From Hydractinia symbiolongicarpus (lineage: Eukaryota; Cnidaria; Hydrozoa; Anthoathecata; Hydractiniidae), in assembly GCF_029227915.1 (NCBI RefSeq), contig NC_079886.1, positions 26,700,501 through 26,764,500 on the forward strand: a stretch of DNA of 64,000 nt, read 5' to 3'. The notes under the pieces were generated by a model that saw only the letters and a list, made by a program, of their open reading frames with translations, did no database searches and had not been told where the DNA came from. The translations under genes and the position numbers were made by a program. Shown here piece by piece: positions 42,764 to 50,421 of the stretch. Every line of letters starts with the position of its first letter. The stretch's first letter is position 1.

Positions 42764-42775
42764 ATTGACGTCAAT
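42764..42775. other. Perfect 12-base palindrome ATTGACGTCAAT
   Basis: A perfect palindrome containing TGACGTCA, the consensus of a cAMP-response element, sits two bases beyond the stop of the minus-strand gene ending at 42,778. A half-related TTGACAT lies just upstream. Its position at a gene end and its small size make chance or a short terminator hairpin as likely as a factor-binding site. Confidence 0.3.
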
Positions 42776-42777
42776 CT

Positions 42778-43947
42778 TTATCTAAACAAATACCATATGA
42801 AATAACCCGTTGTCATAACAATCACAAGAGCGATCTTCTCATCTTCGTGTGTAGGAGGAGTATCTTTGTGGTAAGGTGCAGTAATGTGTTTATCTGTAGT
42901 ATCCACGTGGTGTACGGTAATGTGTTTATCAGGATGATCGGGTGTTACCGGCTTCTTTTTAGTTATCTTATGTGATTCGGTAACATTGACATTTCGATTA
43001 ATACCGATGGTAAGATCCTCACCCGATATCAAAATCTTGTTGTTGTAACCCACCACACCGGTCTTAATTCTGAGATTCATGTCACTAGGTAACATATAAA
43101 TACCTTGTCCAACCGAATAATCAACCTTACTTGAAGCGTAGTTTAACGTATCCTGATAACGTTTAATGTCCTCCTGAATATCGACCCTACGGTTAACAAT
43201 GTCCTCAAGGTTATTCATAAAAACTTTTTGGGCGGTCAGAGCACTTGAATCATTACCGAGGATGGAGGATCGCGCTGAGGCTTGAGAACTAAGAACAAGA
43301 TATGCATAGGCCCTGACACTGCTCGAGATCTTCACAAGGCCCGTTTTTGTAAATCCATCGGATTTTTCCACAATCCACCGCGTCATGGAGTCGTTTGTGA
43401 AATAACTTAACCCCGGAGTCGGATATTCTTTACGTCTTTTTTGATATGAGCTGAAAAAGTTCTGACCCCTGTATTTCATGGGGTTGGGATCAACTCCATA
43501 ATCGCCGCAGATTTTTAAAAACTCCTCATTTGAATAGGGATTGTCGTATCGATTGAAGCTATCCTCAAAGGGTAGAGGTGTCTGTAGGCGCTTAATGATT
43601 CGCCTAATGTGATAATACACATGAAAACGATATATTGACCTGACCATAGATCTACCATCCTTCAGGTGTTCCGAACTTACCCCACAGGCACTTGAAGCGC
43701 ACCAAGTGGCGAAATTTAGCTGGGTTTGCCATAATCTAAAAGGTTGCTCATTCCAAATTCTCATACGTTGCGCGTTATGACTAAGTTCATAATTGGTAAA
43801 AATATTAGGAAAGGAAGCGGGGAAAGAGCCACTTTCAGACACAATAATGGCCTGTTTGTACAGATCCCTAGCGCCCAATATTTGAAGATCCCGCCCTCCA
43901 TTTGGCTTATATGTCGCATTCGGGTTATATCTGAAAATGTCATCCAT
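42778..43947 (-). CDS. Polinton minor structural protein candidate, C-terminal membrane anchor (389 aa)
   Basis: The gene starts at the ATG at 43,947 (MDDIFRYNPNATYKP), 38 bases from the divergent penton-like gene. Residues 1-330 form a soluble region with an aromatic, Cys-containing stretch (QLNFATWCASSACGVSSEHL, about 77-96) that I associate with a conserved Polinton protein. Residues 330-368 are rich in His, Thr, Asp and Pro, and 372-388 form a single hydrophobic helix ending YLFR. A tail anchor of this kind would suit a virion or virus-factory membrane protein. The link to the capsid genes by a shared divergent promoter supports a late, structural role. No protease or nuclease motif is visible. 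Family membership is likely; the exact role is unknown. Confidence 0.75.
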   Translation of the reverse strand: MDDIFRYNPNATYKPNGGRDLQILGARDLYKQAIIVSESGSFPASFPNIFTNYELSHNAQRMRIWNEQPFRLWQTQLNFATWCASSACGVSSEHLKDGRSMVRSIYRFHVYYHIRRIIKRLQTPLPFEDSFNRYDNPYSNEEFLKICGDYGVDPNPMKYRGQNFFSSYQKRRKEYPTPGLSYFTNDSMTRWIVEKSDGFTKTGLVKISSSVRAYAYLVLSSQASARSSILGNDSSALTAQKVFMNNLEDIVNRRVDIQEDIKRYQDTLNYASSKVDYSVGQGIYMLPSDMNLRIKTGVVGYNNKILISGEDLTIGINRNVNVTESHKITKKKPVTPDHPDKHITVHHVDTTDKHITAPYHKDTPPTHEDEKIALVIVMTTGYFIWYLFR

Positions 43948-43985
43948 TCTTTGATTTAAATATATTCACAATCTCTAATATAATA
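43948..43985. promoter_or_regulatory. Divergent promoter between two structural genes
   Basis: Only 38 bases separate the two start codons. The AT-rich spacer includes TTTAAATATATT and CTAATATAATA. The latter also precedes the plus-strand start at 49,912, in the other divergent spacer of this element. A shared short element read in both directions is the simplest reading. It has not been tested, and AT-rich spacers are common. Confidence 0.45.
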
Positions 43986-44549
43986 ATGTATATCACAATA
44001 AAGGACGTAAATAGCGAGAAGAAAATCTATTTGTATCAACCGATAGACAACTCACATGGTACAAAGGAGGTTGCGATCGTGGAGACGTTTTCGGATAATG
44101 TCACATATGTAGCTACAGCTCCAATAGATATACCCTTGGCCGACGGAGTTACCACGGTTAGGTTACAACAGGGTCAGCACTACACGGGGGGGGAGTTGAA
44201 TTCAATCGTTAGAGGTGATGTAAAATCAACACAACTAGCTAGAAACTCTAAGTTGAGTAAAATATTCAATCTGGGGGGTATAACGGAACTACATTTTAAT
44301 CTTAATGAATTGGATAACTCGTTAAATCTTAAAGATGGTGAATATAGCAACAACCTGATGACATATCATATATCCGAGTATGGTGGTGATTTTACATATA
44401 TTGAACCGAAAAATCCGCAATATAAGAAACTAAAGAAAGGTTTACTTCAATCACTTACCATGAGAGTCACAGGTCAGGATGGTAAGGTGCTATGGGGTGG
44501 TATGAAGACAGCAGTTACCCTACACATAAGAGATACGGCGGACAGATGA
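43986..44549 (+). CDS. mCP: Penton-like minor capsid protein (187 aa)
   Basis: The protein (MYITIKDVNSEKKIYLY...) is strand-rich throughout with no membrane segment. It has the pattern I recognise in Polinton minor capsid (penton, single jelly-roll) proteins, including LNELDNSLNLKDGEYSNNLM at about 107-126 and PQYKKLKKGLLQSLTMRV at about 143-160. Single jelly-roll proteins of this class occupy the fivefold vertices beside the double-jelly-roll hexon. The length of 187 residues is normal. The gene lies directly upstream of the major capsid gene, with a 55-base A-rich gap, as expected for co-expression. The frame is intact. A fold prediction would settle the jelly-roll assignment, which here rests on family resemblance and context. 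Confidence 0.75.
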   Translation: MYITIKDVNSEKKIYLYQPIDNSHGTKEVAIVETFSDNVTYVATAPIDIPLADGVTTVRLQQGQHYTGGELNSIVRGDVKSTQLARNSKLSKIFNLGGITELHFNLNELDNSLNLKDGEYSNNLMTYHISEYGGDFTYIEPKNPQYKKLKKGLLQSLTMRVTGQDGKVLWGGMKTAVTLHIRDTADR

Positions 44550-44604
44550 TACAATAGCATTAACCGAATTAAAGTAAAATAAAATAAAAGTAATATGGAA
44601 TAGC

Positions 44605-45919
44605 ATGGAATACGGGAAAAAGTTAAACCCAGAGCGTTCACTTAGAACTGCACATGGCGTAAAAGGAACGCATCAAAAAGTAATTGTCACTCACAACCCA
44701 AGTGAGATCGATCAGAACCAGTTACTCCTGATTAGGTTCCCTAATTTACGTAACGATGATGTCATTTTTCCTGGTACTTCGAAAATAAGTTTCGACGTTG
44801 AACTCGAGTCAAAAGTCGACACGAAGAGAACATTGGTCTCTAACATAGGGAGGGCAATTGTTAAAAAGTTGGCCATCAAGTTCGAGGGTACCGAGATTCT
44901 GAGCATTGATGACTTTGATCTTTTCGGGTGCTACAGAGATTTATGGCTAACCAAGTCCGAAAAAAGAAATGCAATAAGACAAGGTATCATCTTTGATGAA
45001 GGGTGCACGGAAAATTGCATGAAACTGAGAGTTGGAGCCGCGGATAAAGACGCATCAGAGGTAGCGGACAAAGCAATCTATGATGCATACAAAAACAAGT
45101 TCACCATACCACTAGATTTTGAAATGTTGGATAGCACGATCCCATATTATCAGGCTGGATTAGGTAATAGGCTGTGTTATGAGATAACATTCAACAATTA
45201 TGACAGGGTAGTATTATCAACACCAACCAAACCTTCCGGTGCCACATCGGCACCCGCGCCGGATGCTAAATACAAAATCTCCAACATATCTCTCGAATAT
45301 GAGATTGTGACACAACCCACACTCGCCAGATTCATTTCAAATGAATACCAAAACATGGCCGTACTCTATGACAGATTTCTGAGACATAGACAAATTAGGG
45401 TGGATAAGTCAGACACAACGTGGAATTGGTCATTCAATACACCGTGCAAGTCCCTGAAGGGTATATTGGTTCTGTTTGAGGAAGAGAAAGCTTACAAACG
45501 AGATACCGGTAAGTTCTACAATCCCAAGATCAAAAAGGTATCCGCCATAGTTGAGGGTAAGCCTAACCAACTTTTCGCTCAGGGGATGCAACCGTTTGAG
45601 CATTATTGTGAAATATGCAAGTATTTCGCGGAGGGCAAACAAAGGGATGGTAACGCCGGTGAAATACAGAAACATCTGCAACTACATGATGTGAAGGTCG
45701 CGGACTACCTAACCACGAAATATGCTCTATGGCTGGATTTCAGAACCATAGATGAAAACTCACTGCACGGGACCGGCCGACGGATTGAAAATGCGAGGGA
45801 TCACACTGCAAGTTGAAAAGACGGCCGAAACCGCGGGATCCTTAAACGCCTACATATATCTAATCATGGATGCTCAAATAAATATTCAAAACGGTGAAAT
45901 TATGGATGTACTATATTAA
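44605..45919 (+). pseudogene. MCP: Major capsid protein (double jelly-roll), frameshifted near the C-terminus
   Basis: The first frame runs from 44,605 to the stop at 45,814-45,816 and gives 403 residues. It contains a signature of Polinton hexon-like capsid proteins (VTQPTLARFI at about 237, YQNMAVLYDRFLRHRQIRV at about 249-267, WNWSFNTPCKSLKGI at about 275-289). The family's conserved C-terminal strand region is found in the +1 frame from about 45,796 to the stop at 45,917-45,919. The break lies in the GCGAGGGATC stretch near 45,793-45,800 and fits one inserted or two deleted bases. About 40 residues are thus replaced by a short out-of-frame tail. The last strand of the second jelly roll should be lost, so trimers may not form. 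The ATPase start follows the original stop by one base. Confidence 0.9.
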
Positions 45920-45920
45920 G

Positions 45921-46517
45921 ATGGACTACATGAAAGATCCTCACACGGCATTATTCGTCGGTCCCACGGGCTGCGGAAAATCCAGACGCGTTGTAACATT
46001 ACTAGAGAGTGAATACTTTGATCACTTTGATTTCATTGTGATTATATGTCCAACATTAAGATGGAATAAGACATATATGTGTCGAAAATGGTTTTGGAAC
46101 GACAGATATGTGATTCTAATTGAGCCCATGGGCATGTTGTACGAATGGATTCAAAAGATGACGGATTTCTGTGCCGGGTAAAAAACATTATTCCTGATCG
46201 ACGACATCATCGCGGATGAGAAACTGGACAAAAAGAGGCAACCGCTTCTGGAGCTGGCCATCAGCGGTCGGCATCGAAACCACACCATGTGGCTACTCAC
46301 ACAATCATACACCGCGATACCGAAGAACTTACGAAGGCAGGCAAAAATGTTATATGTGTGGTATCCGAAGGACAGACATGATCTCGCAACCATCCACGAA
46401 GAGAATGATGTCATTGAATCATCGGAGATCCAGAAGGTTAAGGAAAGGCTAAAAGATGGAAAATATACACATTTAGTCATGAGGATGGAACATCCAAGAA
46501 CTCACGTGATTTGCTAG
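45921..46517 (+). pseudogene. ATP: A32-like genome-packaging ATPase with an in-frame stop
   Basis: The ATG at 45,921 follows the original capsid stop by one base. Walker A is FVGPTGCGKS (about residues 12-21). Walker B, FLIDDIIAD, is at about residues 91-99, followed by a sensor-like WLLTQSY segment and an RRQAKMLYVWYP segment typical of FtsK/HerA-clade packaging ATPases of Polintons and virophages. A TAA at 46,179-46,181 interrupts the frame just before Walker B. Codons on both sides are in the same frame, so this is a single nonsense change, not a frameshift. Without readthrough the product stops after about 86 residues and lacks Walker B, so packaging activity should be absent. Total length without the stop would be 198 codons, near normal. 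Confidence 0.9.
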
Positions 46518-46527
46518 ATTGGATGTT

Positions 46528-46554
46528 TTTTGTTACAAGAGTCTTGTAACAAAA
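46528..46554 (+). terminator. Hairpin after the ATPase gene
   Basis: TTTTGTTACAAG and CTTGTAACAAAA form a perfect 12-base stem with a three-base loop, 10 bases after the ATPase stop. The GTTAC/GTAAC core recurs in hairpins at 48,554, 52,549 and 53,558, each just past a stop codon. A 3'-end processing or termination signal is inferred. Confidence 0.6.
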
Positions 46555-46571
46555 GTATCTAACAGATCTAT

Positions 46572-46648
46572 AGACTCCTATAAGACTCTCCTATAATACT
46601 CCTATAATACTCCTATAATACTCCTATAGACTCCTATAGACTCCTATA
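46572..46648 (+). repeat. Short tandem repeat CTCCTATAATA/CTCCTATAGA
   Basis: Units of 10-11 bases are repeated six to eight times, ending five bases before the start codon at 46,654. The repeat occupies almost the whole 5' spacer of that gene and contains several TATAATA elements, so copy-number change could alter its promoter. Confidence 0.85.
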
Positions 46649-46653
46649 GTACC

Positions 46654-47283
46654 ATGATAGAATATATAAATTTCACATTACTGGTGACAGCCGTGGCGCT
46701 ATTGCTGTTATTGGTTAGTTTTTGCCTTTTTTGTATTAAAAAATACCTATCGCTATTGAAAATGGCTGAAACAGCAATTGACAACCTAATTTTTATCGAT
46801 GAACGGGATGAACAGGATGATGGGAAGAGACAGAAATTGCTCGAGTGCGTGCTGACCGGAAATAGCAAGCTGTATCTGGGGAAGATTTATACGGAGGAGG
46901 GGATCCGGAAGCTCGGGAATGGTGAGGTGGATAAACTTTTCGCCATATACGAGGCTAAACTATCTGGTCAAATGGTAAAGTCTCTTGGAGAGTCAATAAT
47001 CCACATGTACTCTCTGGGTGCCTGTGCGGCTCTGGGCATAAAAAATCAAAAAGCTCTGAGTGATGACCTGGAGAATGACCCATTCCTAAACTCCGCCCTT
47101 CAAAGGTTCACGTGCGATTTGTATTATAAGTTCGGATCACTACTATCACCAATCAGTGTGGGTCTAATTACAGGTAGGCATTATATCGCTGGAAGAAATT
47201 TAAACGCAAATAATAATATAGATATAGATGATAAAGATGTCAGAGGAACAGACCCCTATTCAGGTGACAACGAAGAACCCTAA
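46654..47283 (+). CDS. Conserved Polinton membrane protein (209 aa)
   Basis: An N-terminal hydrophobic helix (residues 7-28, rich in Leu and Val) is followed by a KK stop-transfer pair and a mainly helical soluble domain. The region ALQRFTCDLYYKFGSLLSPI (about 148-167) resembles a conserved block of small Polinton proteins of unknown role. The tail is acidic and Asn-rich. The gene overlaps the start of the next by 47 bases in a different frame, suggesting one transcript. A type II or signal-anchored protein in a virion or host membrane is likely. There is no enzymatic motif. The frame is intact. Confidence 0.75.
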   Translation: MIEYINFTLLVTAVALLLLLVSFCLFCIKKYLSLLKMAETAIDNLIFIDERDEQDDGKRQKLLECVLTGNSKLYLGKIYTEEGIRKLGNGEVDKLFAIYEAKLSGQMVKSLGESIIHMYSLGACAALGIKNQKALSDDLENDPFLNSALQRFTCDLYYKFGSLLSPISVGLITGRHYIAGRNLNANNNIDIDDKDVRGTDPYSGDNEEP

Positions 47284-47659
47284 AAAGGTTGAATCTGGTA
47301 AGAGGTTGGCGGAATACAACCGTAAAAAGAGGGAGGAATATAAAAAATGGCTCATGGCACAGACGGAGGTACAGTCGGCACCTCAGACACAAACCCGGCC
47401 GGCACCTCAGACACACTCAGCACCTCAGACACAGTTGGAGGATCCTAAGGATATTGTCATCGAGGATTCCGTGACAGATGGCCCCAAACACGGCGGAGTG
47501 AACTACACAATAATGGGTGGTGGTGTGATAGTTATGCTACTAATTGGAGCGTTGGTGGTCTATAAAAATAATGACAAAAATATTAAGGTGAAGGGTACCC
47601 CACCAAGTGACTCTGGTAATAAAAAAACTATGAGAATAAGTAAGCTTGAAATGGAATAA
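47237..47659 (+). CDS. Small Polinton protein with Pro/Gln repeats and one membrane helix (140 aa)
   Basis: I prefer the ATG at 47,237 (MSEEQTPIQV). An alternative ATG at 47,228 adds three residues. A basic helix, VESGKRLAEYNRKKREEYKK, at about 18-37 resembles a motif shared by Polinton proteins. Residues 47-66 hold three APQTQ/H repeats coded by a short tandem DNA repeat. A hydrophobic helix at about 91-109 is followed by a Lys/Asn-rich tail. This looks like a single-pass protein with the basic N-terminal region on the nucleic-acid side, but topology is inferred. It overlaps the preceding gene and ends 44 bases before the next. Confidence 0.7.
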   Translation: MSEEQTPIQVTTKNPKKVESGKRLAEYNRKKREEYKKWLMAQTEVQSAPQTQTRPAPQTHSAPQTQLEDPKDIVIEDSVTDGPKHGGVNYTIMGGGVIVMLLIGALVVYKNNDKNIKVKGTPPSDSGNKKTMRISKLEME

Positions 47660-47703
47660 AGGGATAATATCGCGATACTATAATCTTGAAGTAAATATAA
47701 GGC

Positions 47704-47931
47704 ATGGATAAGAAAAGTATAGTCAACGATATTTATAAAGCATCGGTCGTATGCGTTTTCGCTGTGGGCTATTCAATGCTCGGGAAAAAGGTATTAAAAA
47801 TGACACCACCCTCAATTCAGAAGTTTGACCTGGAAGATACCGGAAAGCTTGTAGCCATAGTCGCCGCAAGTGAAATGACAAGAGAATATCTAGTTAAGCA
47901 AAAAATTATACCTGAAACTATAAATATATAA
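47704..47931 (+). CDS. Very small conserved Polinton membrane protein (75 aa)
   Basis: The protein has a hydrophobic helix at about 10-27 (KASVVCVFAVGYSMLGKK) and a second amphipathic Ala-rich helix at about 48-60. It ends LVKQKIIPETINI, a tail type I associate with small Polinton proteins. The function is unknown; a minor virion membrane component is possible. The stop codon shares its last base with the next start (TAATG), a compact arrangement suggesting coupled expression. Confidence 0.65.
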   Translation: MDKKSIVNDIYKASVVCVFAVGYSMLGKKVLKMTPPSIQKFDLEDTGKLVAIVAASEMTREYLVKQKIIPETINI

Positions 47932-48080
47932 TGTTGCGAATACTGGAATGGTTGGTCTGGGTTTTATATCGACGTAAGAAAGTTGAGAGTATTTTACCCA
48001 AGGTGGAATACACGGAGGTGGATACCGAGGTCATAGACGACTCTGATGTCATAGACTCCGAGGCTATCGCATTAAAATAA
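47931..48080 (+). CDS. Micro-protein with hydrophobic start and acidic tail (49 aa)
   Basis: An ATG overlapping the previous stop opens a 49-codon frame ending in TAA at 48,080. The start is hydrophobic and aromatic (MLRILEWLVWVLY), followed by RRKK and then a strongly acidic tail (EYTEVDTEVIDDSDVIDSE). This ordered composition, the TAATG overlap and the snug fit between neighbours (30 bases to the next gene) argue for a real gene. It could be a small tail- or signal-anchored membrane protein. I know no relative of assigned function. Confidence 0.55.
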   Translation: MLRILEWLVWVLYRRKKVESILPKVEYTEVDTEVIDDSDVIDSEAIALK

Positions 48081-48110
48081 CGCCACCATATTATATCGGA
48101 TTATATAAAC

Positions 48111-48536
48111 ATGGCTTCAATTGCAATGATGTTGGGAGGTGCCTTCGCTAACGCTTTGGCTTTCACCGGATCAAGCTACCTCTTTTCAAGTTTATCCAAG
48201 GATAGGATAGATAAGGAACGGAAGCGGCATGATCTGGCCATAGAACAGCTGCAAAAGGCTCAGGTTATATGGCAACGTAAAAGACAGGAGAGGGTTGACT
48301 TTATCAATAAGCAGCTCAGACTTGAGAAGAAGGCCGAGGGTAAATTCACGGAGCTGGATGACGCGATGCGGGAATATAAAAAAGTATTTGGAGGGTCACC
48401 TCTCACAGATATTCCGCGCAAGCCCGTATTGAGCGACTTTTATACACCCAGCAATGGCCAGCATGAACGGGAATTGGCATTTATCGCGCTAAGCATGATC
48501 GGTGTCGGTGGCGCCGTGTGGTATTTCGAAAAATAG
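48111..48536 (+). CDS. Conserved Polinton structural-type protein, helical with hydrophobic ends (141 aa)
   Basis: An N-terminal small-residue hydrophobic stretch (MASIAMMLGGAFANALAFTG) leads to a charged helix or coiled coil at about 30-75 (KERKRHDLAIEQLQKAQ, then RQERVDFINKQL). A Pro-rich SDFYTPS segment follows at about 106-112, and a hydrophobic C-terminal helix at about 121-139. The KRHDLA and DFIN blocks match a small protein found repeatedly in invertebrate Polintons, so conservation is likely, but no function is known. Two hydrophobic ends suggest membrane or capsid-interior association. A perfect hairpin follows the stop. Confidence 0.75.
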   Translation: MASIAMMLGGAFANALAFTGSSYLFSSLSKDRIDKERKRHDLAIEQLQKAQVIWQRKRQERVDFINKQLRLEKKAEGKFTELDDAMREYKKVFGGSPLTDIPRKPVLSDFYTPSNGQHERELAFIALSMIGVGGAVWYFEK

Positions 48537-48553
48537 TACTATGCCGCGGGTAT

Positions 48554-48578
48554 TATGTTACATGTGTCATGTAACATA
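48554..48578. terminator. Hairpin between convergent genes
   Basis: TATGTTACATG and CATGTAACATA pair perfectly over 11 bases with a three-base loop. The hairpin lies 18 bases past the plus-strand stop at 48,536 and 13 bases past the minus-strand stop at 48,591, so it could end transcripts from both directions. It shares the GTTAC/GTAAC core with three others. Confidence 0.6.
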
Positions 48579-48590
48579 TATTCAGTATGG

Positions 48591-49871
48591 CTAACGCTTT
48601 GTAACCATGTAGGTGTATATCAGACCTCCGATTCCGACTATCAAAGCCCACAGGTTTTGACTCAACCAACCGACGGCTTCCTTTGCTCTATTTAGGATCC
48701 ATGATACGATGGATCCAATTATACCCGGTAGGGACGCGGCTGCGGCACCGGCTAATCTACCCAGGAGAGATCCCAGCGCGCTCAGCTTGTTCTTTATCCA
48801 TTCCCTCGCACCACCTTCGGTTTTTTCATGATTTTTTGTATTACCGGTGGATGACCCCCCACCCCCTGGTGTCAAAGTTTCAACTAGAAGGCCGATAACC
48901 ATACCAAATGCCGTTAGTACACTGACGATGGTGATACCCTGCTCACGGAATAGCGTTCGTATCTTTTCACCCAATGTAGTTTCTTTGTCAAGTACTTTGG
49001 TAATCGTCTCCCTGATGCTTTTTATTTGACTGTTAAGTTTACCTTTGAGAATATCGATAATCTCTTGCCGGCCTTTCAACTCATTTTGCAAACCTTTCAA
49101 CCTTTCTTTCGCTTCATTTTGTTGTTCCTCGGTCATATTTGGTGTGTTTTCCATCTCTTCCAACTTGTTTTTTTCTCTGTCAATATGCTGTTCGAGCTGA
49201 ACCTTTTTTGCAACTTCATCCTGAAGACTTCCTCTTATGTTTCTCAATGATCTATCCAATCCTAGCAATTCACGCATAGGATATTCAAATAGATCACCGG
49301 TCTGGGTTGCTTCATGGTCTACAGATTGTTGTTTGACCAATGAAATTAAATCCTCGGCACTGTTCACCACCTCCCGGGACATGGTTTCTAATTCTATATC
49401 GGTCGCATTCTCTATTTTATCCGGTGACGGTAGTCTCTCTTCTATTTTGTTTAGCCTAGCGGCCTGTCGGGGGGTTATACTACCTTTCGGTATATCGAAC
49501 CCCAAATTGCGCAGCCTTTTCTTGCCCAATAGATCTGCAATGGTACCGGTAGACCTTAGAGATCCGCCATGTGTCAGCGGTCTGTTACCATCCTTGTAGT
49601 ATAATTCGCCATCGCGAGTCTCAAACAGATCGGTATGTATCACGCTCGGGTTCTCGTTTGGATATATAGTTAATAGCTTCTCATAGAGCGATTTAACCCG
49701 CTCACTAGTAACTCTGGAGCGCAGAGAGGTTCCTCCGCCGAATGATGTCTCCTCATCAGGTGTGTGTATCTGCACACGCGTGCGCTCCCTCGGTACCAGA
49801 GGTGTGGAGTCATCGGTACCCTCGTCGGGTTGACCATGGTCACCAAACGGATCATTATCAATGTCCGCCAT
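48591..49871 (-). CDS. Coiled-coil protein with Gly/Ala-rich hydrophobic C-terminus (426 aa)
   Basis: The start at 49,871 (MADIDNDPFG) is preferred. The frame is open 51 codons further upstream, but that part overlaps the divergent gene at 49,912. Residues 1-50 are acidic and Pro-rich. About 205-300 form a charged coiled coil. Hydrophobic segments lie at about 312-334, 366-392 and 405-422, separated by a Gly/Ser/Thr linker (335-345). The layout, an acidic head, a long coiled coil and several C-terminal hydrophobic segments, resembles a Polinton protein of unknown role that is often taken for a virion membrane or fibre component; I have no direct support for either. It shares a 40-base divergent spacer with the broken gene at 49,912 and converges on 48,536. 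The frame is intact. Confidence 0.75.
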   Translation of the reverse strand: MADIDNDPFGDHGQPDEGTDDSTPLVPRERTRVQIHTPDEETSFGGGTSLRSRVTSERVKSLYEKLLTIYPNENPSVIHTDLFETRDGELYYKDGNRPLTHGGSLRSTGTIADLLGKKRLRNLGFDIPKGSITPRQAARLNKIEERLPSPDKIENATDIELETMSREVVNSAEDLISLVKQQSVDHEATQTGDLFEYPMRELLGLDRSLRNIRGSLQDEVAKKVQLEQHIDREKNKLEEMENTPNMTEEQQNEAKERLKGLQNELKGRQEIIDILKGKLNSQIKSIRETITKVLDKETTLGEKIRTLFREQGITIVSVLTAFGMVIGLLVETLTPGGGGSSTGNTKNHEKTEGGAREWIKNKLSALGSLLGRLAGAAAASLPGIIGSIVSWILNRAKEAVGWLSQNLWALIVGIGGLIYTYMVTKR

Positions 49872-49911
49872 TATTTTATTTAAAGGATAGTTTTTTTCTA
49901 ATATAATAGAA
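49872..49911. promoter_or_regulatory. Second divergent promoter spacer
   Basis: Forty bases separate two divergent ATGs and include TTTATTTAAAGGATAG, a T-run and TCTAATATAATAG. CTAATATAATA is also found in the divergent spacer at 43,948-43,985, in the same place relative to the plus-strand start. Shared sequence between otherwise unrelated spacers supports a promoter motif. Confidence 0.45.
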
Positions 49912-50396
49912 ATGGCAGAGAGTTCTAGTACCAGAGAAGAAACTTTTAAAACGGATATATCCAATTCCCAACTTGAGGAGCTGGTGAAATTACGGGTAAG
50001 TTCCAAGACAGGACACACGAACACGGAGGATCTCTTATCATATGGTCGATTCTGGAGGGATTATCCGGAACCGCGGCAATTACCGGCTCGATAGCGACCG
50101 CGGTGACCATTATTAGAAATTTGGGCGGTACCCATGGAAATTACATGTGGAATTCGGGTATGTGTCTATTGGGCTCGGCTTCCTATGCGGTTACCGCCCA
50201 ATATGTTAGGACATATCGGGAGAAACTTATCAAATTAAGAGCCGCATATCGCGTTGTACAAAATGCCATCGATGTTTTCGATAAAACGCTACTCTGGCAC
50301 ACTCGGATCTGTAGAGCCGATTTTGAGAATTTGTGTGATACGTATCATAGAACTCTCAAGGATCTGGATAAACTGGATATAGGTTATTTAGAGTAA
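49912..50396 (+). pseudogene. Broken tandem copy of the two-helix membrane protein
   Basis: The first frame (MAESSSTREETFKTD...) matches the N-terminus of the intact gene at 50,422: both start MAE, and NSQLEELVKLR aligns with NSQLGELRKLR. The match then shifts frame at 49,994-49,998, where TTACGGGTAAG stands against TTACGTGATAAG in the intact copy. One base has been lost. The first frame ends at 50,094. The original frame continues through the hydrophobic region and the C-terminal helix to the stop at 50,394-50,396, without further breaks. Its C-terminal third is shorter than that of the intact paralogue. Substitutions are many, so duplication is older than the break. It might alternatively be read as two short proteins, but the second part has only a GTG start. 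Confidence 0.8.
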
Positions 50397-50421
50397 AGTT
50401 TTTTTTCTTTGTAGTAACCAA

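Noticed and set aside
42480-42764. 94-codon plus-strand frame
   Set aside because: It overlaps the conserved minus-strand gene by 45 bases and has no family resemblance, hairpin or promoter mark. It looks like an AT-rich chance frame.
46216-46452. Alternative-frame peptides across the ATPase 3' half
   Set aside because: These are shadows of the ATPase frame, which carries the Walker B and sensor segments.
46519-46560. Intrinsic bacterial terminator
   Set aside because: The stem resembles one, but the surroundings are a eukaryotic mobile element. It is more sensibly read as a virus-like mRNA 3'-end hairpin.
49872-50024. 51-codon N-terminal extension of the coiled-coil gene
   Set aside because: It overlaps the start of the divergent gene remnant at 49,912 antisense. 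The ATG at 49,871 gives an acidic start and a neat 40-base divergent spacer.
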